Assembly: GCA_029891345.1 (NCBI GenBank)
Contig: CM056997.1
Span: forward strand, 218,134,712 to 218,198,711
Origin: Dryococelus australis
Taxonomy: Eukaryota; Arthropoda; Insecta; Phasmatodea; Phasmatidae
Direction of reading: 5' to 3'
DNA length: 64,000 nucleotides
Shown in pieces: positions 46,548 to 57,487 of this stretch (position 1 is its first letter; every line of letters starts with the position of its first letter). A model generated the notes under the pieces. It saw nothing but the letters and a program-made list of their open reading frames with translations. It was not told where the DNA came from and made no database searches. A program made the translations under genes and the position numbers.

Positions 46548-47270
46548 ATTCACCTTGGTATAAAGTAAAAGATATAGCTGAAATTTTAGAATATTCTAAC
46601 TTAAAAGATACATTACAAAAGCAAATTTAATTAAAATATGGAAATTTTCTACCAGAAATAGGCTGGATGAAAAATTCATCCCACCTCTCTTATAATGAAT
46701 GCAAATCTATTTTTATATCTGAACCTTGTTTATACGAACTTATATTTAGTTCACGTTTAGCTGAAATTTTTAAAACATGGATATTTGAAAATGTTATCCC
46801 ATAAATTAGAAAATATGGCTCTTTTAAATTACAAAAAAAACACTTGTGTTAAAATATTAGCTGACAAAAATTATGGAACATAATTCTGAACAATTTGCTT
46901 TAAATTAAAAAAAAATTTAATATAGAAGAAAAAGAAAAATTGAAAATAGAATAATAAAATAAAAAAAAGAATATGAATATGAATATGAATATGAAAAATG
47001 TTATAGTTGAAGTTAAACAGAAAAGAAAAAATTGCTATATATACATTGCAACAACTAAACGACATTCTTTAATTAATAATTTTAAAAGTTGGTACAACAG
47101 ATAATTCAACTGTCAGAAATTATAATTTCAATTCTTCACATAGTGAAAAAGCTAACTTTTATAGTTGTTTGCATGAGGAAGTTTGTGATGTAAACAAAAG
47201 AGAAAAGTTAATTCACGAGCCACTCGTTCAAAATATGAAAATTGCTTGTTTTGGTGTTGGCAGTTCATAG
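46548..47270 (+). pseudogene. BRO-N plus T5orf172/GIY-YIG-like gene, P2 left arm
   Basis: N-terminal part is a BRO-N (baculovirus repeated ORF) domain: WYKVKDIAEILEYSNLKDTL (46552 on), then CKSIFISEPCLYELIFSSRL, then FKTWIFENVIP and IRKYGSFKL. The linker holds an (ATGAAT)n run near 46970-46996. The C-terminal part is a T5orf172-type GIY-YIG-superfamily domain: NCYIYIATTKRHSLINNFKVG (from 47025), then STVRNYNFNSSHSEKANFYSC and KREKLIHEPLV (to 47232). Stops lie inside BRO-N, and a frame change lies in the linker. This architecture is known from large DNA viruses and phages of the KilA-N/BRO group. DNA binding plus nuclease-like activity is inferred from the family. Confidence 0.78.
46969..46998. 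repeat. (GAATAT)n run
   Basis: Four to five hexamer units inside the linker of the BRO/GIY-YIG gene. Simple slippage product. Confidence 0.85.
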
Positions 47271-47354
47271 CTGTTTAATGTTTGGTTTAATGCTTGTTTT
47301 AACGTTTAATACTTGTTTAATCTGAATCCATTTCATAATCATAATAGCTTGTTC

Positions 47355-47993
47355 TGGTCCCTCAACCAGACTCTAAACAACTCTCAATTGATTATGCAAA
47401 TACCTGGGCTGCGAGCTGGTAGATTTACAAATGATAATCTGTTCATATAAAACTACACGTTTATATAGAATATACTAATATCAAAATAACAACAAATATT
47501 ACTTGCAGCAACGTGCTTAATTAAAGCATCAGAACAGATTCTGCAAGCCAAATTATTAGATTATTAAATATTAAATCACTTTCACACATAAATGCTCGTA
47601 ATTCGCTGGCGTAGCTTTCCCTAACTGACTACCTGCACTGGGACCGGATTCACATACCACTGAATGATACGTGGACCACACACGAAGCTTCTCCGTCGTG
47701 GGATGATCCAGATGCCCTCACAGCTGACTGGCTGACGTCCTCCGTCGCCTGGTGTCTCCTGCTCACCAGCTTGCAGACGCCCTGCCCTGGAGTCCGTCAC
47801 GCCTGAGTATCGTCCAGAGTGGGGACTGATCTGGAACTGAACGTACCTTTATAGTAGCCCATATGACGTCGTCGCCTCTCTGCAAAACGCCCTGCCTTCC
47901 GCCTTCGGAGCCGGAGCCATGACCTCAACATCATGACCGATATAAAGCACACCTACCGGGGTGCCACGGGTTCGAGACCCGGAGGTCACAACA
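47355..47993 (-). repeat. 3' LTR of element B
   Basis: Matches 55574-56164 from TGGTCCCTCAACCAGACTC to GGTTCGAGACCCGGAGGTCA, with a TATA element (CTATAAAGG on the minus strand, near 47850). It is about 48 bp longer than the 5' LTR because of an insertion around 47740-47810. Confidence 0.9.
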
Positions 47994-49500
47994 GGGCCCT
48001 CCTTCTCTGGGCGCAGCCGACCCGGGCTGCAGTGGAGGCGACTGGAAAGGACCCTGGGACAGCGATGGCAGGCGTCGTGAGAGGCAGAGAATGGCAACGT
48101 GACGAGTGAGGCACGACGTAACGACCCACAGGGCAGGCAGCGACGTGAAGGCGGTATAACGGAAGAGCTCTCTTCCCCGTCGATACGCCGTGATCGGTGA
48201 GTTATAACAAAAGTGTCGTACGCGCACAAGTTAAGGTGAGTTCAAATCTGTGCGGGCCAGTCAGGAAGGGGCAACTACGCCGTAGCACAAGAACATGGAT
48301 TGACAGGAACTAAAATGTAAACAAACGAAGGTATTGCATGGTAATTGTGCCTCAAAAACAATAAGAAACGAGATCTCACTACAACTAATATCCTGTATGG
48401 ATCAAGGCCGAGAGATAGATGTAAAAACATATTATACACACATAAAACTTTAAGGGCAGTTAACGCCTCGACTCAAACTGTTCTGTCGTGTCGCCCACGG
48501 ATAATGTGACGTGGGGGGTGTTCGCCGCCACATGTAAGGTGTTCGCGTGAGTAAAGAAAACTGTGAACACGAACTCCAAGACGCCGAACACTAGGAAGGG
48601 AGGGGAGAGAAATAGGCGCCTGTGAGACGACACTCCACGACGTAGGAAAAGTTAGTAAATCTAAGACCAACAACATTAGGTTGAACTAGCAGCAAAGTTA
48701 GACCTACTTATAATACTACTAATTATACACAAGGATGTGACATGCGGGAACACAATGAAATTACACGAGAATAAAATAAACAACAGGCTACTAGGCACAC
48801 CTGTGTTGGTAACCCTGCCGCTGCAGTCGGCACAAAGTCGGGTTGGCACCATTGCGAGCTCTGCGCAAGGTGACACACTGACAACAGCACGAGTATCCAC
48901 AACACCGAGGCGGCGGTTTACAAAGACGTCAGCTGAGGTGACGTGGTCCACTTCACACGTCATATCTGCTCCTGCAGACAGGTGATTCAAAGACAGAGCT
49001 CCCCATGTGTGTTCGTGAAGGCACGTGGTCGTGACATCACATGCCAATACAAACTTAAGAAAATTGCAGAACCAACACTTGACATACACATAGTGAACAC
49101 TAAAATATAAATAAAATGACAACAGTTAGAGCTGGACAGAGAAGACCCAGCTGGAAATAGGCTCGCATATATAAGCGGAAGGCGGCAAGTATGCCCCAAG
49201 GCCCGCCGGCTTGCGGAGGGTGACGTCGCCTGGTGGCGCCAGCTGGAGGCACTCCAGAAGGGTGAGTGTTAAACAGTTCGTGTGGGCGGCAGAGTGGCTG
49301 CGGCTACCAGCGTCCTCTGGCTGCGCCCACACTCAGGAGCGGAACAGGGTACATGATCCAGCGAGTGTCGTGCGCACCTGTTCGCCATCGTGACAGCTCC
49401 GTTGGGCGCTGGTCCTCGCTTGTGACACGGGTGGAGTCACACTTTCAAAATAGCACAAACACATACTGCAAAATATTAGGATCATTTTAATTCCATAAAA
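47994..49500. other. GC-rich segment between integrase and 3' LTR of element B
   Basis: About 1.5 kb where element A has its env-like gene, but no env similarity is seen. It is much richer in G+C. On the minus strand it holds a core-promoter-like CTTATATATGCGAGCC near 49172 and alternates GC-rich with AT-rich parts. Open frames of up to 148 codons on the minus strand look like chance frames. Probably 3' untranslated DNA or a further inserted fragment (for example an LTR of another family). Confidence 0.4.
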
Positions 49501-49519
49501 TGTAATTATTGCTAAACAC

Positions 49520-51258
49520 TTAAAAACACTAATTTACAATGTGCAATTTTCACATTGCGCGTACTGACGACGCCCAGTTTTTGGTGTTCCGGTCTTATTT
49601 AATTGAATTTGTATGGTCGATGGGCCACGAAAACTGACAACACGAAATGGGCCTATGCAAGTACTTTTAGTCTCGCATGGTTGCGCAGCCACATCCAGTC
49701 TCCAATTTTAAGGGGTTGGGTCTATGCCGTCTGTCAAATTAAAATTGTTGAGCCTTATGCGTGTTAATAAGATTGAGTTTAACTTGTTGTCTGACTCGGA
49801 CTATATTCGAGCACCATTGGTGGCCTCTTTCTGTAATGTGATTAGCAACAACTTGATTTGGTTGTATGGATTCCATACCGTGAAGTAGATAGAAAAAGGA
49901 AAATGTTGTACTTGAGTTGGGAGAATAATTGTAATTAAAAGTAATAAACGGTAAATATTGGTCCCCATTCGCGGGATCGTCCTGTGCAAAAGCAGCTAGC
50001 TGGGTTCCTAGGACTCTGTTCGGAGATTCCTCTAGACCATTGCATTCGGGGTTGTACGCCGTAGTTTGAAGCTTGGTAATGTTAAGACTTTAGTAGTTTA
50101 GCAAACAGGGAATTATTGAATGACGTTCCTTGGTGTCAAAATCTGCTGTGGATAGTCGTATTGTAAAATAACTTTCCTTATAAAACACGCACAAGTTACT
50201 GCATCAATGATAAGCACCACCTTAGTTACCATATACCTGGTAAGAAACTCTGTCATCGCCAATATATATTTATTACCCCTTGTGATGACTGGCAACTGCT
50301 CTTTGGCATCTATCGCCCAAGCTTTTAAGAAAGAAGGCGGAATAATGGGCGTTAATTGACCCATCGGTTTGGTGTTAGAAGACTTAATTTGCTGGCCTAC
50401 TGGGAAATTTTATACATAGTCCTTAACATCCTTGCACATAATGTCCCAATAATATGTACTCTTAATTTTAGCCAATGTTTTGAAAACCCAACAATGATCC
50501 CCGTCGAGCAGGGCGTCGTGGTGAGCTGCAATAATCTCCTGGACATAATATGTGGGTACAAGAGTAAGCCGTTTTTCCCCCACCAGGGTGCTGATCTTCA
50601 AAAAAATCTCCTCATTGGCCGCTATTCCATATCTCCTAGCTAATTTTAAATACCGGCGTTCGGCCTTCTGCGGGTCAGTGAGAGCTATTTTAAGTTTTGC
50701 AATATGGGGATGATTTTCATATTCTCCCCTAAATGGGGAGGGGTGGTTGTCCAACGGAAATAAATGGAATAAGTTATCATCATCTATTTTAATATATTCT
50801 TGTTTATGTGTGAAAACTGGCATACAGTTAATTTCCTCGGTTCCTGCGACTATAAGTATCTGACAGTACAATAGTAGGTCAATAAAAGTAGTGTGGATTT
50901 TCTGTGAATGATTTTGCATGATAATATCCACATTAACTTGAAAAGTTAGTGATATGATTTTGACTATGGCAAATGCCGGAATGTATTCTTCATTTAAAAT
51001 ACTCTTACTAACTATGGATTTGTCTTTGATACTTATTACCGGCTTTATAAATTGTTTGACCTCTGCCCAATGATTATTCACATATTCGGAAAAGATAGTT
51101 TTTACCACACATTCCTTTTTGGGGTTCTGATACAAAGTCTCTACGAGCGCCCTGCATAAACTGGTACACCTTAACAGGCCCCTTTTAACCGTATAAGGGA
51201 CATTATTCACCACTACTGGGTGTATATCTGCTGGATTGTATGTTGGTATAGGGCTCAT
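49520..51258 (-). pseudogene. integrase of element B, with preceding spacer
   Basis: 51258-50410 is one open frame of 282 codons that runs from the RNase H/integrase spacer into the zinc-binding domain (ARRYGIAANEEIFLKI, then AAHHDALLDGDHCW, then STYYWDIM). 50364-50113 is core: WAIDAKEQLPVITRGNKYILAM (first Asp kept; the later motif positions carry Glu and Pro where Asp is expected). 49989-49801 covers the end of the core. About 49700-49530 is the C-terminal GPY/F-like domain, with RGPSTIQI-type residues in a shifted frame. Confidence 0.88.
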
Positions 51259-51289
51259 GGCATCGGCTAAAACATTTTTTTACCTGTTA

Positions 51290-51770
51290 CGATTTTTGCC
51301 TCAAAGTCGTATTCTTCTAAGGCGATTGCCATTTTTTGAATACGCAAGTTGTGATCTGCCACGGTGCGTAAGTAGCGAAGGCTAAAATGGTCTGTTTCAA
51401 GAACAAAATGGCGCCTTTAAAGGTACTGTCGGAAGTAATTGCGGAAGTATCTGATTGAATCAAGTTCTCTCTCGGTCGTGGACCAATTTGTTTCCGGTAT
51501 GGAGAGTTTTTTTTACGCTTAAGCAATGATCTGGCGAGTATTTGTTGAAGTGTCTTCCTGCATAAGAACGGCCCCAATAGCCATTTGAGAGGCATCGTAT
51601 GCCGAAATGGTGGGCTGGCATCGTCACACTTATGTAGTATTAGTGCCTCCTGTTTACCTTTTTTGGGTTTAGAAAATGCCTGTTGATGTTCATGACGCCA
51701 TTTATACTGCGTGGTGTGCTTGGTTAATTCAATCAGAAGCTCAGTTATTGCGGCATTGTTCTGTATTTAA
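51290..51770 (-). pseudogene. RNase H of element B
   Basis: Remnant between RT and integrase on the minus strand. It has MPLKWLLGPFLCRKTLQ in one frame and LRYLRTVADHNLRIQKMAIALEEYD-like residues toward 51300 in others, including LEEYD and KIVTG leading into the spacer. Frame changes every 50-100 codons. Assigned mainly by position and by similarity to element A. Confidence 0.6.
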
Positions 51771-52560
51771 CACCAAATATAGGATGTGATTCCCAGAAAT
51801 GTGCATAATGGCTTCATATTACTTGGTGGTGCCATCTGTTGGATGATGTAAACTTTCTCTGGGTCAGTGGAAACGCCGTTAGGTGTTATATAATGTCCCA
51901 ATATCTTTATTTTTTGTTCCCCAAAATTAAATTTCTTTGTGTTTACCTTGAAGTTGAATTCCCATAACCTTCGAAATACTTTGCGAATATTTTCTAGGTG
52001 TTCTTCAAAAGAGTTACCAACGATGAAAATATCATCTATATGAACTAAGGCTGAATGCCAACGGAGAGGACCTAATAGCATGTCGATAAACTGCTAGAAG
52101 TGTTGTGGGCTGCTAGTGAGGCCCATTGGTAAACAGAGCTACTGGAAGAGGCCGAATCCATCGATTGAATACGCTAGCTTATGTCTATTTTCCTTCCTAG
52201 TAGGCAAACTATAAAATACGGAAAACAGGTATAAGCTAGTAATAAACTTCGAATTTCGTATAGCATTTAATATGTCTTCCATGCGCGGTAGAGGATACTG
52301 GATTCTAGTGACGTATTGATTCAGCTTTCGAAAGCTAATAAGAAACCTAAGGCTAATGAATAACCAAAGATGGCTCCAAGAATGCTGAATCCGACGGCTC
52401 TATAATTCCGGCAGATTGCATGTCGTTGATTTGTTGTAATAATTCTTTTCTCACATTTACACTGATGCGATATGGCCTACATGCTATAGGTTTTGGTGAG
52501 GTTAAGTCTTTATTCACCTGATTACCCCTTGCTTCAGTCAGCTGTAGGATAGAATGTACA
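51767..52560 (-). pseudogene. reverse transcriptase of element B
   Basis: RT blocks in order on the minus strand: ACRPYRISVNVRKELLQQIN and MQSAGIIEPSDS (about 52490-52390); then the palm in broken frames (FRKLNQYVTRIQYPLPRMED, 52335-52270); then LPMGLTSSPQHF (about 52120); then the catalytic box VHIDDIFIVGNSFEEHL (52050-52000, D-D intact); then IKILGHYITPNGVSTDP and LCTFLGITSY (51920-51770). Classic gypsy RT. Stops in the palm make it non-functional. Confidence 0.9.
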
Positions 52561-52670
52561 CATCTATCTTGAAATTCGGTAGTATGTGCTTTAAATGCTT
52601 GAATTTGGTTTGGTGGTAGTTTGGAGTTAATTGTAGGAAAATTGTCTTCTACCTGAAAGGTTTCTGTAGA

Positions 52671-53210
52671 TTATAATCTAGTAATGCAGTATTCAATACT
52701 GTCAACTTGCTCCTGATACATAACAGAAGAATAAATGGGTCCATTAATTAATAAAATGTTATGCTTCAGAAAGGGTATAACATCGTATTTCTTTATAATA
52801 TCTATCCCTAAAATGATATCCATCTTTAAGTTATCCATAAGCAAAAATTGCTGGTGATAGGTGTGGCCTGAAATGTTTAATTTTATATAAGTCGTAAATC
52901 GGGTTGGTTCTATTTTATCTGTGGCCCCAACTATCATAAATTGCTCAGTGACACATTCTAATATCTGTTTTGTTACTAATGTTGAGGAGATACAAGATTT
53001 AGAACAGCCAGTATCGATAAGTGCGTAATAATCTTTTCCGCATATTTCCACTTTAATTCGAGGAGTGGTCGTACGAACAAAAGCCTGCTGACAGTCTAAT
53101 CTCGCTCCTCGGCGACTGTGTCTTTGTCTTGGCGTCTGAGACGACGTACAGCTCAGGACATTTCGCGAATGCATTTCATAATTGCCGTCCTTATGTCCCC
53201 CTAACTTCAC
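52671..53210 (-). CDS. retropepsin-like protease region of element B
   Basis: A 179-codon open frame on the minus strand. It has the catalytic loop in YYALIDTGCSKSC and the second conserved block DIILGIDIIKKYDVIP. The family cleaves the Gag-Pol polyprotein as a homodimer. It is the best-preserved gene segment of element B, though it is part of a broken pol. The frame starts directly downstream of gag and ends before RT. Confidence 0.85.
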   Translation of the reverse strand: MKLGGHKDGNYEMHSRNVLSCTSSQTPRQRHSRRGARLDCQQAFVRTTTPRIKVEICGKDYYALIDTGCSKSCISSTLVTKQILECVTEQFMIVGATDKIEPTRFTTYIKLNISGHTYHQQFLLMDNLKMDIILGIDIIKKYDVIPFLKHNILLINGPIYSSVMYQEQVDSIEYCITRL

Positions 53211-53213
53211 TTC

Positions 53214-55134
53214 CTAGTTCACACGATGCTGTCCGACATTCGCGCTGACATGCAGTTTGGTGTGCCCTATACCGAAAGTATTTTTAAAATTCCTGAATCG
53301 TGTGCCCACATCAGTGCGGAATTCAAACTTCTGATTCGGGAACAACGTACAGTTGCGTGTCTTTTTACCGACATAACAGCACAAGGCCCACGTATTTTGT
53401 GCTTCGCTAAGGCGTCCAATGAACTGACCGCCTCGTGGCTTGACTGGGACTTCGTGCGGTGCAGTAATTCGCGCATGCGTCCGAGGCAGCGGCCGGCGCG
53501 ACGTTGCAATGTGCTGGGCCAGCACGCTGCTAGACTTCCCGGTTCACGGGACTGTGTTTCTCCTGACGCTGCAGTCTAACCTGTGTACTGGAGGTTCTGC
53601 ACTCGGAATTGCAGCGTGATACTTCCAGTTGTGTGTTGGGCGGCGGTTGAACTCTCGTAGTAACAGTTCCATTACTGCATGCGTTGTAACTTGCAATCTT
53701 AGCGTACGACTGTGTCGGAACGACTTTGTTAAACATTTCCCCCTAGATCGTTTCTGTTTGTCCACGGGTGGAATACGAACAACCCCCTCGTAAGCTATTT
53801 TTTGAGTACTGGGCCGCTTACTGTTCCTCACATAATTTCCTCTGCCTCTCTGTGGAAACGAACGTGGGTTCGATACTGGCTCAGCGTCCCTGTACTGGAT
53901 GTCGTACGCCTGCGGGTTTCGCCAACCTCTGCGCGCTTCATTTCGATATGTGGATTGAAAATGCCTTTGCTGCGAAAAGTTAGGTTCCTTATCCCCATGG
54001 GAACATTCTTTTACTATCACTATCGGTTGTGACGTGGAGGTGTCTGCTGATACTGATTATAGTCTCTCTGATGGTAATAATGGTTCATGGTATTTTGCCT
54101 CCAGGGATAATTATTCTGGCGGAATGGAGTTCTACCACTCTGTCTGCCTTGCTGCATATCTATCTGGTCTTGTTCCTGCAGCAATGGATTCTGTATACTG
54201 ATGGACAAGTTGGCGATTCCCTCTATAGGTTTCCCTATCTCCGCCAGAAGTCGCTCCGCATCGGAGTTACGAGGCTGAGTGCTTACTGCCTGACTGTACC
54301 GGAAAATTCCATTCCACTCGCTTAAGGTTCTGTAGCATTTGCGAAATAGTGTCATTTCGAAACCCTGTAATTTTTTCCGCCATGGAAGGTAGCAACGATT
54401 CCCACAAAATGCTTATAAACTCCGCATCTGTCAACTGCGGATTGTATTTGCGGAGATAGTACATCATTTTCTCAATGTGTGTTTGCATTATTAGCCGAGT
54501 TGCTGCCGTTTAGTTTATAGTAGCTGTTTGAATTTTTTTCACCGTCTCTGTGGGAGTAAAAATATCCCTGAGCTTGGCCACAATATCTGGCTACGAGAGT
54601 TCTTCGCCTGCCGCGTGAGTAATGTTCTCAATTGCGTGTTTACTAGTGCCCCTTAAATGTAATTTAATTCGTCGGCATCGTTCTACCTTAGTCCACCCGT
54701 TAGATTCGCTGACCGCCTGAAAATCGTCTAATAACTCTGCCACAGTCTCGTCACTGCCGCCTGAAAACGTCGGTTAACGATAATTTGCATGGGGTTTGGC
54801 CTGGCCATGTTGTCGAAGTGTTCTGTGTCTGTGTACGTGTTAGATGGTATGTAATAGCTGAGTCCTGGTGTAGACTGTAACTCCTGTAAACATCGAGGTG
54901 TAAGGTAAGAACCTGTATGCCAGTGTTAAATGAGTATTCCAGCGCCTCGTTCTGTTCTGCTAGCGAGTTCCCGGCTATGTCCTCAACGTGTGCGATTGCC
55001 TTCGAAGCCCTTTCTCTTTCTTTTAAAATATTCTCTGCTTCGGAGGTGTCCAATAAAAGTGTCTTGACTAGTTTCTTAACAGAAGATGGTGCGGTCTTAC
55101 TCCTAGTGTTAATGTAATTTTTTAGTGGTGTCAA
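53214..55134 (-). pseudogene. gag of element B
   Basis: Frameshifted chain of five open pieces (55134-54751, 54488-54267, 54355-54020, 54020-53544, 53525-53214). The upstream part has a helical capsid-like character (KYNPQLTDAEFISILWESLLP). The middle is Gln/Asn/Arg-rich (QDQIDMQQGRQSG). The nucleocapsid has CALCCYVGKKTRNC, a CCHC knuckle in which His is replaced by Lys, followed by TLFPNQKFEF as in element A. Confidence 0.8.
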
Positions 55135-55573
55135 TGTGCACTGTGTAAGATACTATGTGTACCCACACTTCGTCACTTACAAATACAGACAATACTACAG
55201 CAATACTACGTGCTCCTCTACAGCACTAACTACACTTCTACAATTAAATAGGAGACTTTTAGCTCTACACAAAGCACCGAAGAGCGGTACTGAAATACTT
55301 GCATATAACCCAACTACAGCAATTACACAATACTTCAACTACAGTAAAACATAGTGCAGGGATGCGCTCGCTGGCTTGTGCGCCGAGGTGCAAGCTAATC
55401 ACGTCACGAACTGTTGACTACAGGCTACGCTGACGCAACTACTGGCGTAAGTACCCTGTCGATTTAAATGCCTTGTGCTTATGCTGCACGCTTTACACTG
55501 TGCAGAATAACATACTTACCCTATGCTTGTTGGCTGCTAAATGGTGGAAAGGCCGATGCCTGCACCACTGCTG

Positions 55574-56164
55574 TGGTCCCTCAACCAGACTCCAAACCAC
55601 TCTCAGTTGACTATGCAAATACCTGAGGTGCGAGCTGGTAGATTTACAAATCTTAATATGTTAATATTAAACTACACGTTTGTATAGAATACACTAATGT
55701 CCAAATAACGACAAACATGACTTGTGGCAACAGGATTGATTGAAGCGTCAGAACAGATTCTGCAGGCAAAAGGAGAAATATTAAAGCTGAGATATCAAAT
55801 TACTTCCATACATAAATGCTAGTAATTCCCTGAGCTTAGCTTTCCCTAACAGACGACCTGCAATGGGAACAGTATTCACATACCACGAATGATACGTCGA
55901 CCAAAGCACGAAGCCCCTCCATTGTGGGATGATCCAGGTGCCCTCGCATATGACTGGCTGACGTCCTCCGTCAGCCAGTATCTTACAGAGTGGGGGCTGT
56001 CCCGGAACTGTATGTCCCTTTATAGTAGCCTATATGACGTCGTTGCCACTCTGCAAAACGCCCTGTCTTCCGCCTTCGGAGCCGGAGCCATGACCTCAAC
56101 ATCATGGCCGACATAAAGCACACCTACCAGGGTTCCGTGGGTTCGAGACCCGGAGGTCACAACA
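55574..56164 (-). repeat. 5' LTR of element B
   Basis: Pair of 47355-47993. On the minus strand it opens TGTTGTGACCTCCGGG, carries CTATAAAGGGAC (TATA, near 56022) and closes GGTTGAGGGACCA. The primer-binding-like site lies just inside. Confidence 0.9.
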
Positions 56165-56279
56165 AGCTGTTTAACCTTCTTATAAATCATTTAATAATAA
56201 CACAACGTGGTTTTCCTTGAAAATGCAATGATTTTGGGTTAAAATGTGTCTGAAAACATATCTGCCAACCCCCCAAAAC

Positions 56280-56505
56280 AAGCAATTTTCTTACTTCAAG
56301 CGAGTGGCTCATGAATTTACTTTTCTGTTTTGTTTACACCATAAACTTTCTCATGGAACAAATATAAAAGTTATCTTTATCAGCATGTGAAGAATTGAAA
56401 TTTGAGTTTCTGACAGTTAAATTATCTGTTTACCAATTTTAAAATGATTAATTAAAGAATATTGTCTAGATGTTGCAATATTAAGGACCATTATTTGTTT
56501 TCTGT
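56280..56505 (-). pseudogene. T5orf172/GIY-YIG-like fragment, P2 right arm
   Basis: Reads ATSRQYSLINHFKIG from about 56488 on the minus strand and continues, frameshifted, to the equivalent of the left arm's KREKLIHEPL (HKTEK...NSATRL type remnants near 56310). DNA identity with the left arm continues past the gene end into TTGCTTGTTTTGG (47246 and 56282 reversed). The BRO-N half is absent on this side. Confidence 0.7.
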
Positions 56506-56629
56506 TTAACTTTGCCATTAGAATTATAAATAATTATGTTAAATCTTATAGTTTTTTTTAATTTTATTATTTAATGGAAAATTTTTCTTTTTCTGCTGTA
56601 TATAAATTTTCTTGAAATTCTAAAACTAG

Positions 56630-56900
56630 TTGTTTTGAATTATGTTAAATCATTTTTATCTGTTGGCCTTTTGAGAAATAGATAATAAGCACATTTCCCA
56701 CATTCACATACTACTTTCTCTTTTTTTAAACTTATAATGATCTCTGACATATTCGAGGAAACATTTTTTTAGCGTGTTAAATATTTATCTTTTGTGTTTT
56801 TATTCGGCAAAATAATTTCTATGTTTAATACTTCACCACACACTTTACAATTCTTATATATTGTCATATTTTCCAGTTCACAAGAGCATAGAGTATCCAT
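56630..56900 (-). pseudogene. zinc-ribbon-like gene, P2 right arm
   Basis: ATG at 56900: MDTLCSCELENMTIYKNCKVCGEVLNIE, a stop after KDKYLTR, then KEKVVCECGKCAYYLFLKR to about 56655. Closely matches the left-arm copy and P1 (38752-38140). Only the first two Cys modules remain before the sequence passes into the GIY-YIG fragment. Confidence 0.55.
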
Positions 56901-57487
56901 TTTTAACAGATAAATAATAAAAATATTAATAAAACTGTATTAATAAGAAGAAAAACAATTGTTTAAATTCAACTACGATTGTTATTTATTGCCTCGCCTT
57001 CGGATAGTTTCGAGAAGTTTTAAAATTATTATTCTGAAAGTGTGAGCAATATAAAATATTGACTTAAAATTGCTTAATTATGGCTTAAAATTGTCTTACT
57101 TTGTATAAAATTAAATGAATTAATTTTATGGAAGTTATGATTTGAACTTAAATTTGAGTACTTTAATATAAAATTATGATTATTAATTTTTTTTAATAGT
57201 GCATAAAATAATATAAATAAATGCAAATAATGCATAAAATAGGCGTTCACTGTTCATGCCACTTTTCTGGATTTTTTTTCTCCTTTTTTTTTTTAAACAT
57301 GCTTTTTGACTTTAATTTGCTTGTCTTTGGCTCAAATTTACGTGTTTTGAGAGTTGAAGATTAGAGTAAATGATACTTTTATAAAGTTGCTTGAAAACGA
57401 TGAAAAAAAGACTCGATTTTTGAGTTAAAAAGATCGGTTTTTTGATGAAAAAGTGCGTTGCGCAAGCTCTTACATTTACATACTACA
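56901..57487 (-). repeat. right terminal inverted repeat of P2 (outer part)
   Basis: Inverted partner of 39873-40428. On the minus strand it starts TGTAGTATGTAAATG and has TTTAACTCAAAAATCGAG, AAGCAACTTTATAAAAG, GAACAGTGAACGCC and GCTCACACTTTCAGAATAA in the same order. About 30 bp of extra A-rich sequence distinguishes it from the left repeat. Confidence 0.85.

Larger units (their letters stand above)
47355..56164 (-). mobile_element. gypsy-type element B, full length with two LTRs
   Basis: 8.8 kb on the minus strand with LTRs at 55574-56164 (5') and 47355-47993 (3'). LTR ends are TGTTGTGACC and GGTTGAGGGACCA on the element strand. A primer-binding-like TGGTGCAGGCATCGG follows the 5' LTR after six bases (about 55567-55553). 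A purine-rich GAGAAGGAGGGCCC precedes the 3' LTR. Genes: gag, protease, RT, RNase H, integrase. LTRs differ by many substitutions and indels, so the copy is old. Flanks (GCTTGTTC left, AGCTGTTT right) show no direct duplication. Confidence 0.9.
39873..57487 (+). mobile_element. P2: fold-back Polinton-like element with nested LTR elements
   Basis: The left tip reads AGTTGTATGTAAATG (39873) and the right tip, on the minus strand, TGTAGTATGTAAATG (57487). Homology between the ends continues inward through about 0.85 kb including the zinc-ribbon gene. Left arm: zinc ribbon, polymerase, BRO/GIY-YIG. Right arm: zinc ribbon and GIY-YIG part only, inverted. Removing the solo LTR and element B leaves about 8.2 kb. 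Flanks GATTAC (39867-39872) and GATAAG (57488-57493) agree at four of six bases, compatible with an old 6-bp duplication as made by Polintons. No integrase or capsid gene is seen. Confidence 0.75.

Noticed and set aside
47849..48229. 126-codon minus-strand frame in the LTR of element B
   Set aside because: It lies across the LTR and the G+C-rich 3' block. The 5' LTR does not keep it open.
48676..49122. 148-codon minus-strand frame as a possible env of element B
   Set aside because: No Cys pattern, coiled coil or similarity to the env-like fragments of element A; chance frame in G+C-rich DNA.
53226..54325. Plus-strand frames of 71-117 codons opposite gag of element B
   Set aside because: Antisense shadows; all retroviral motifs are on the minus strand.
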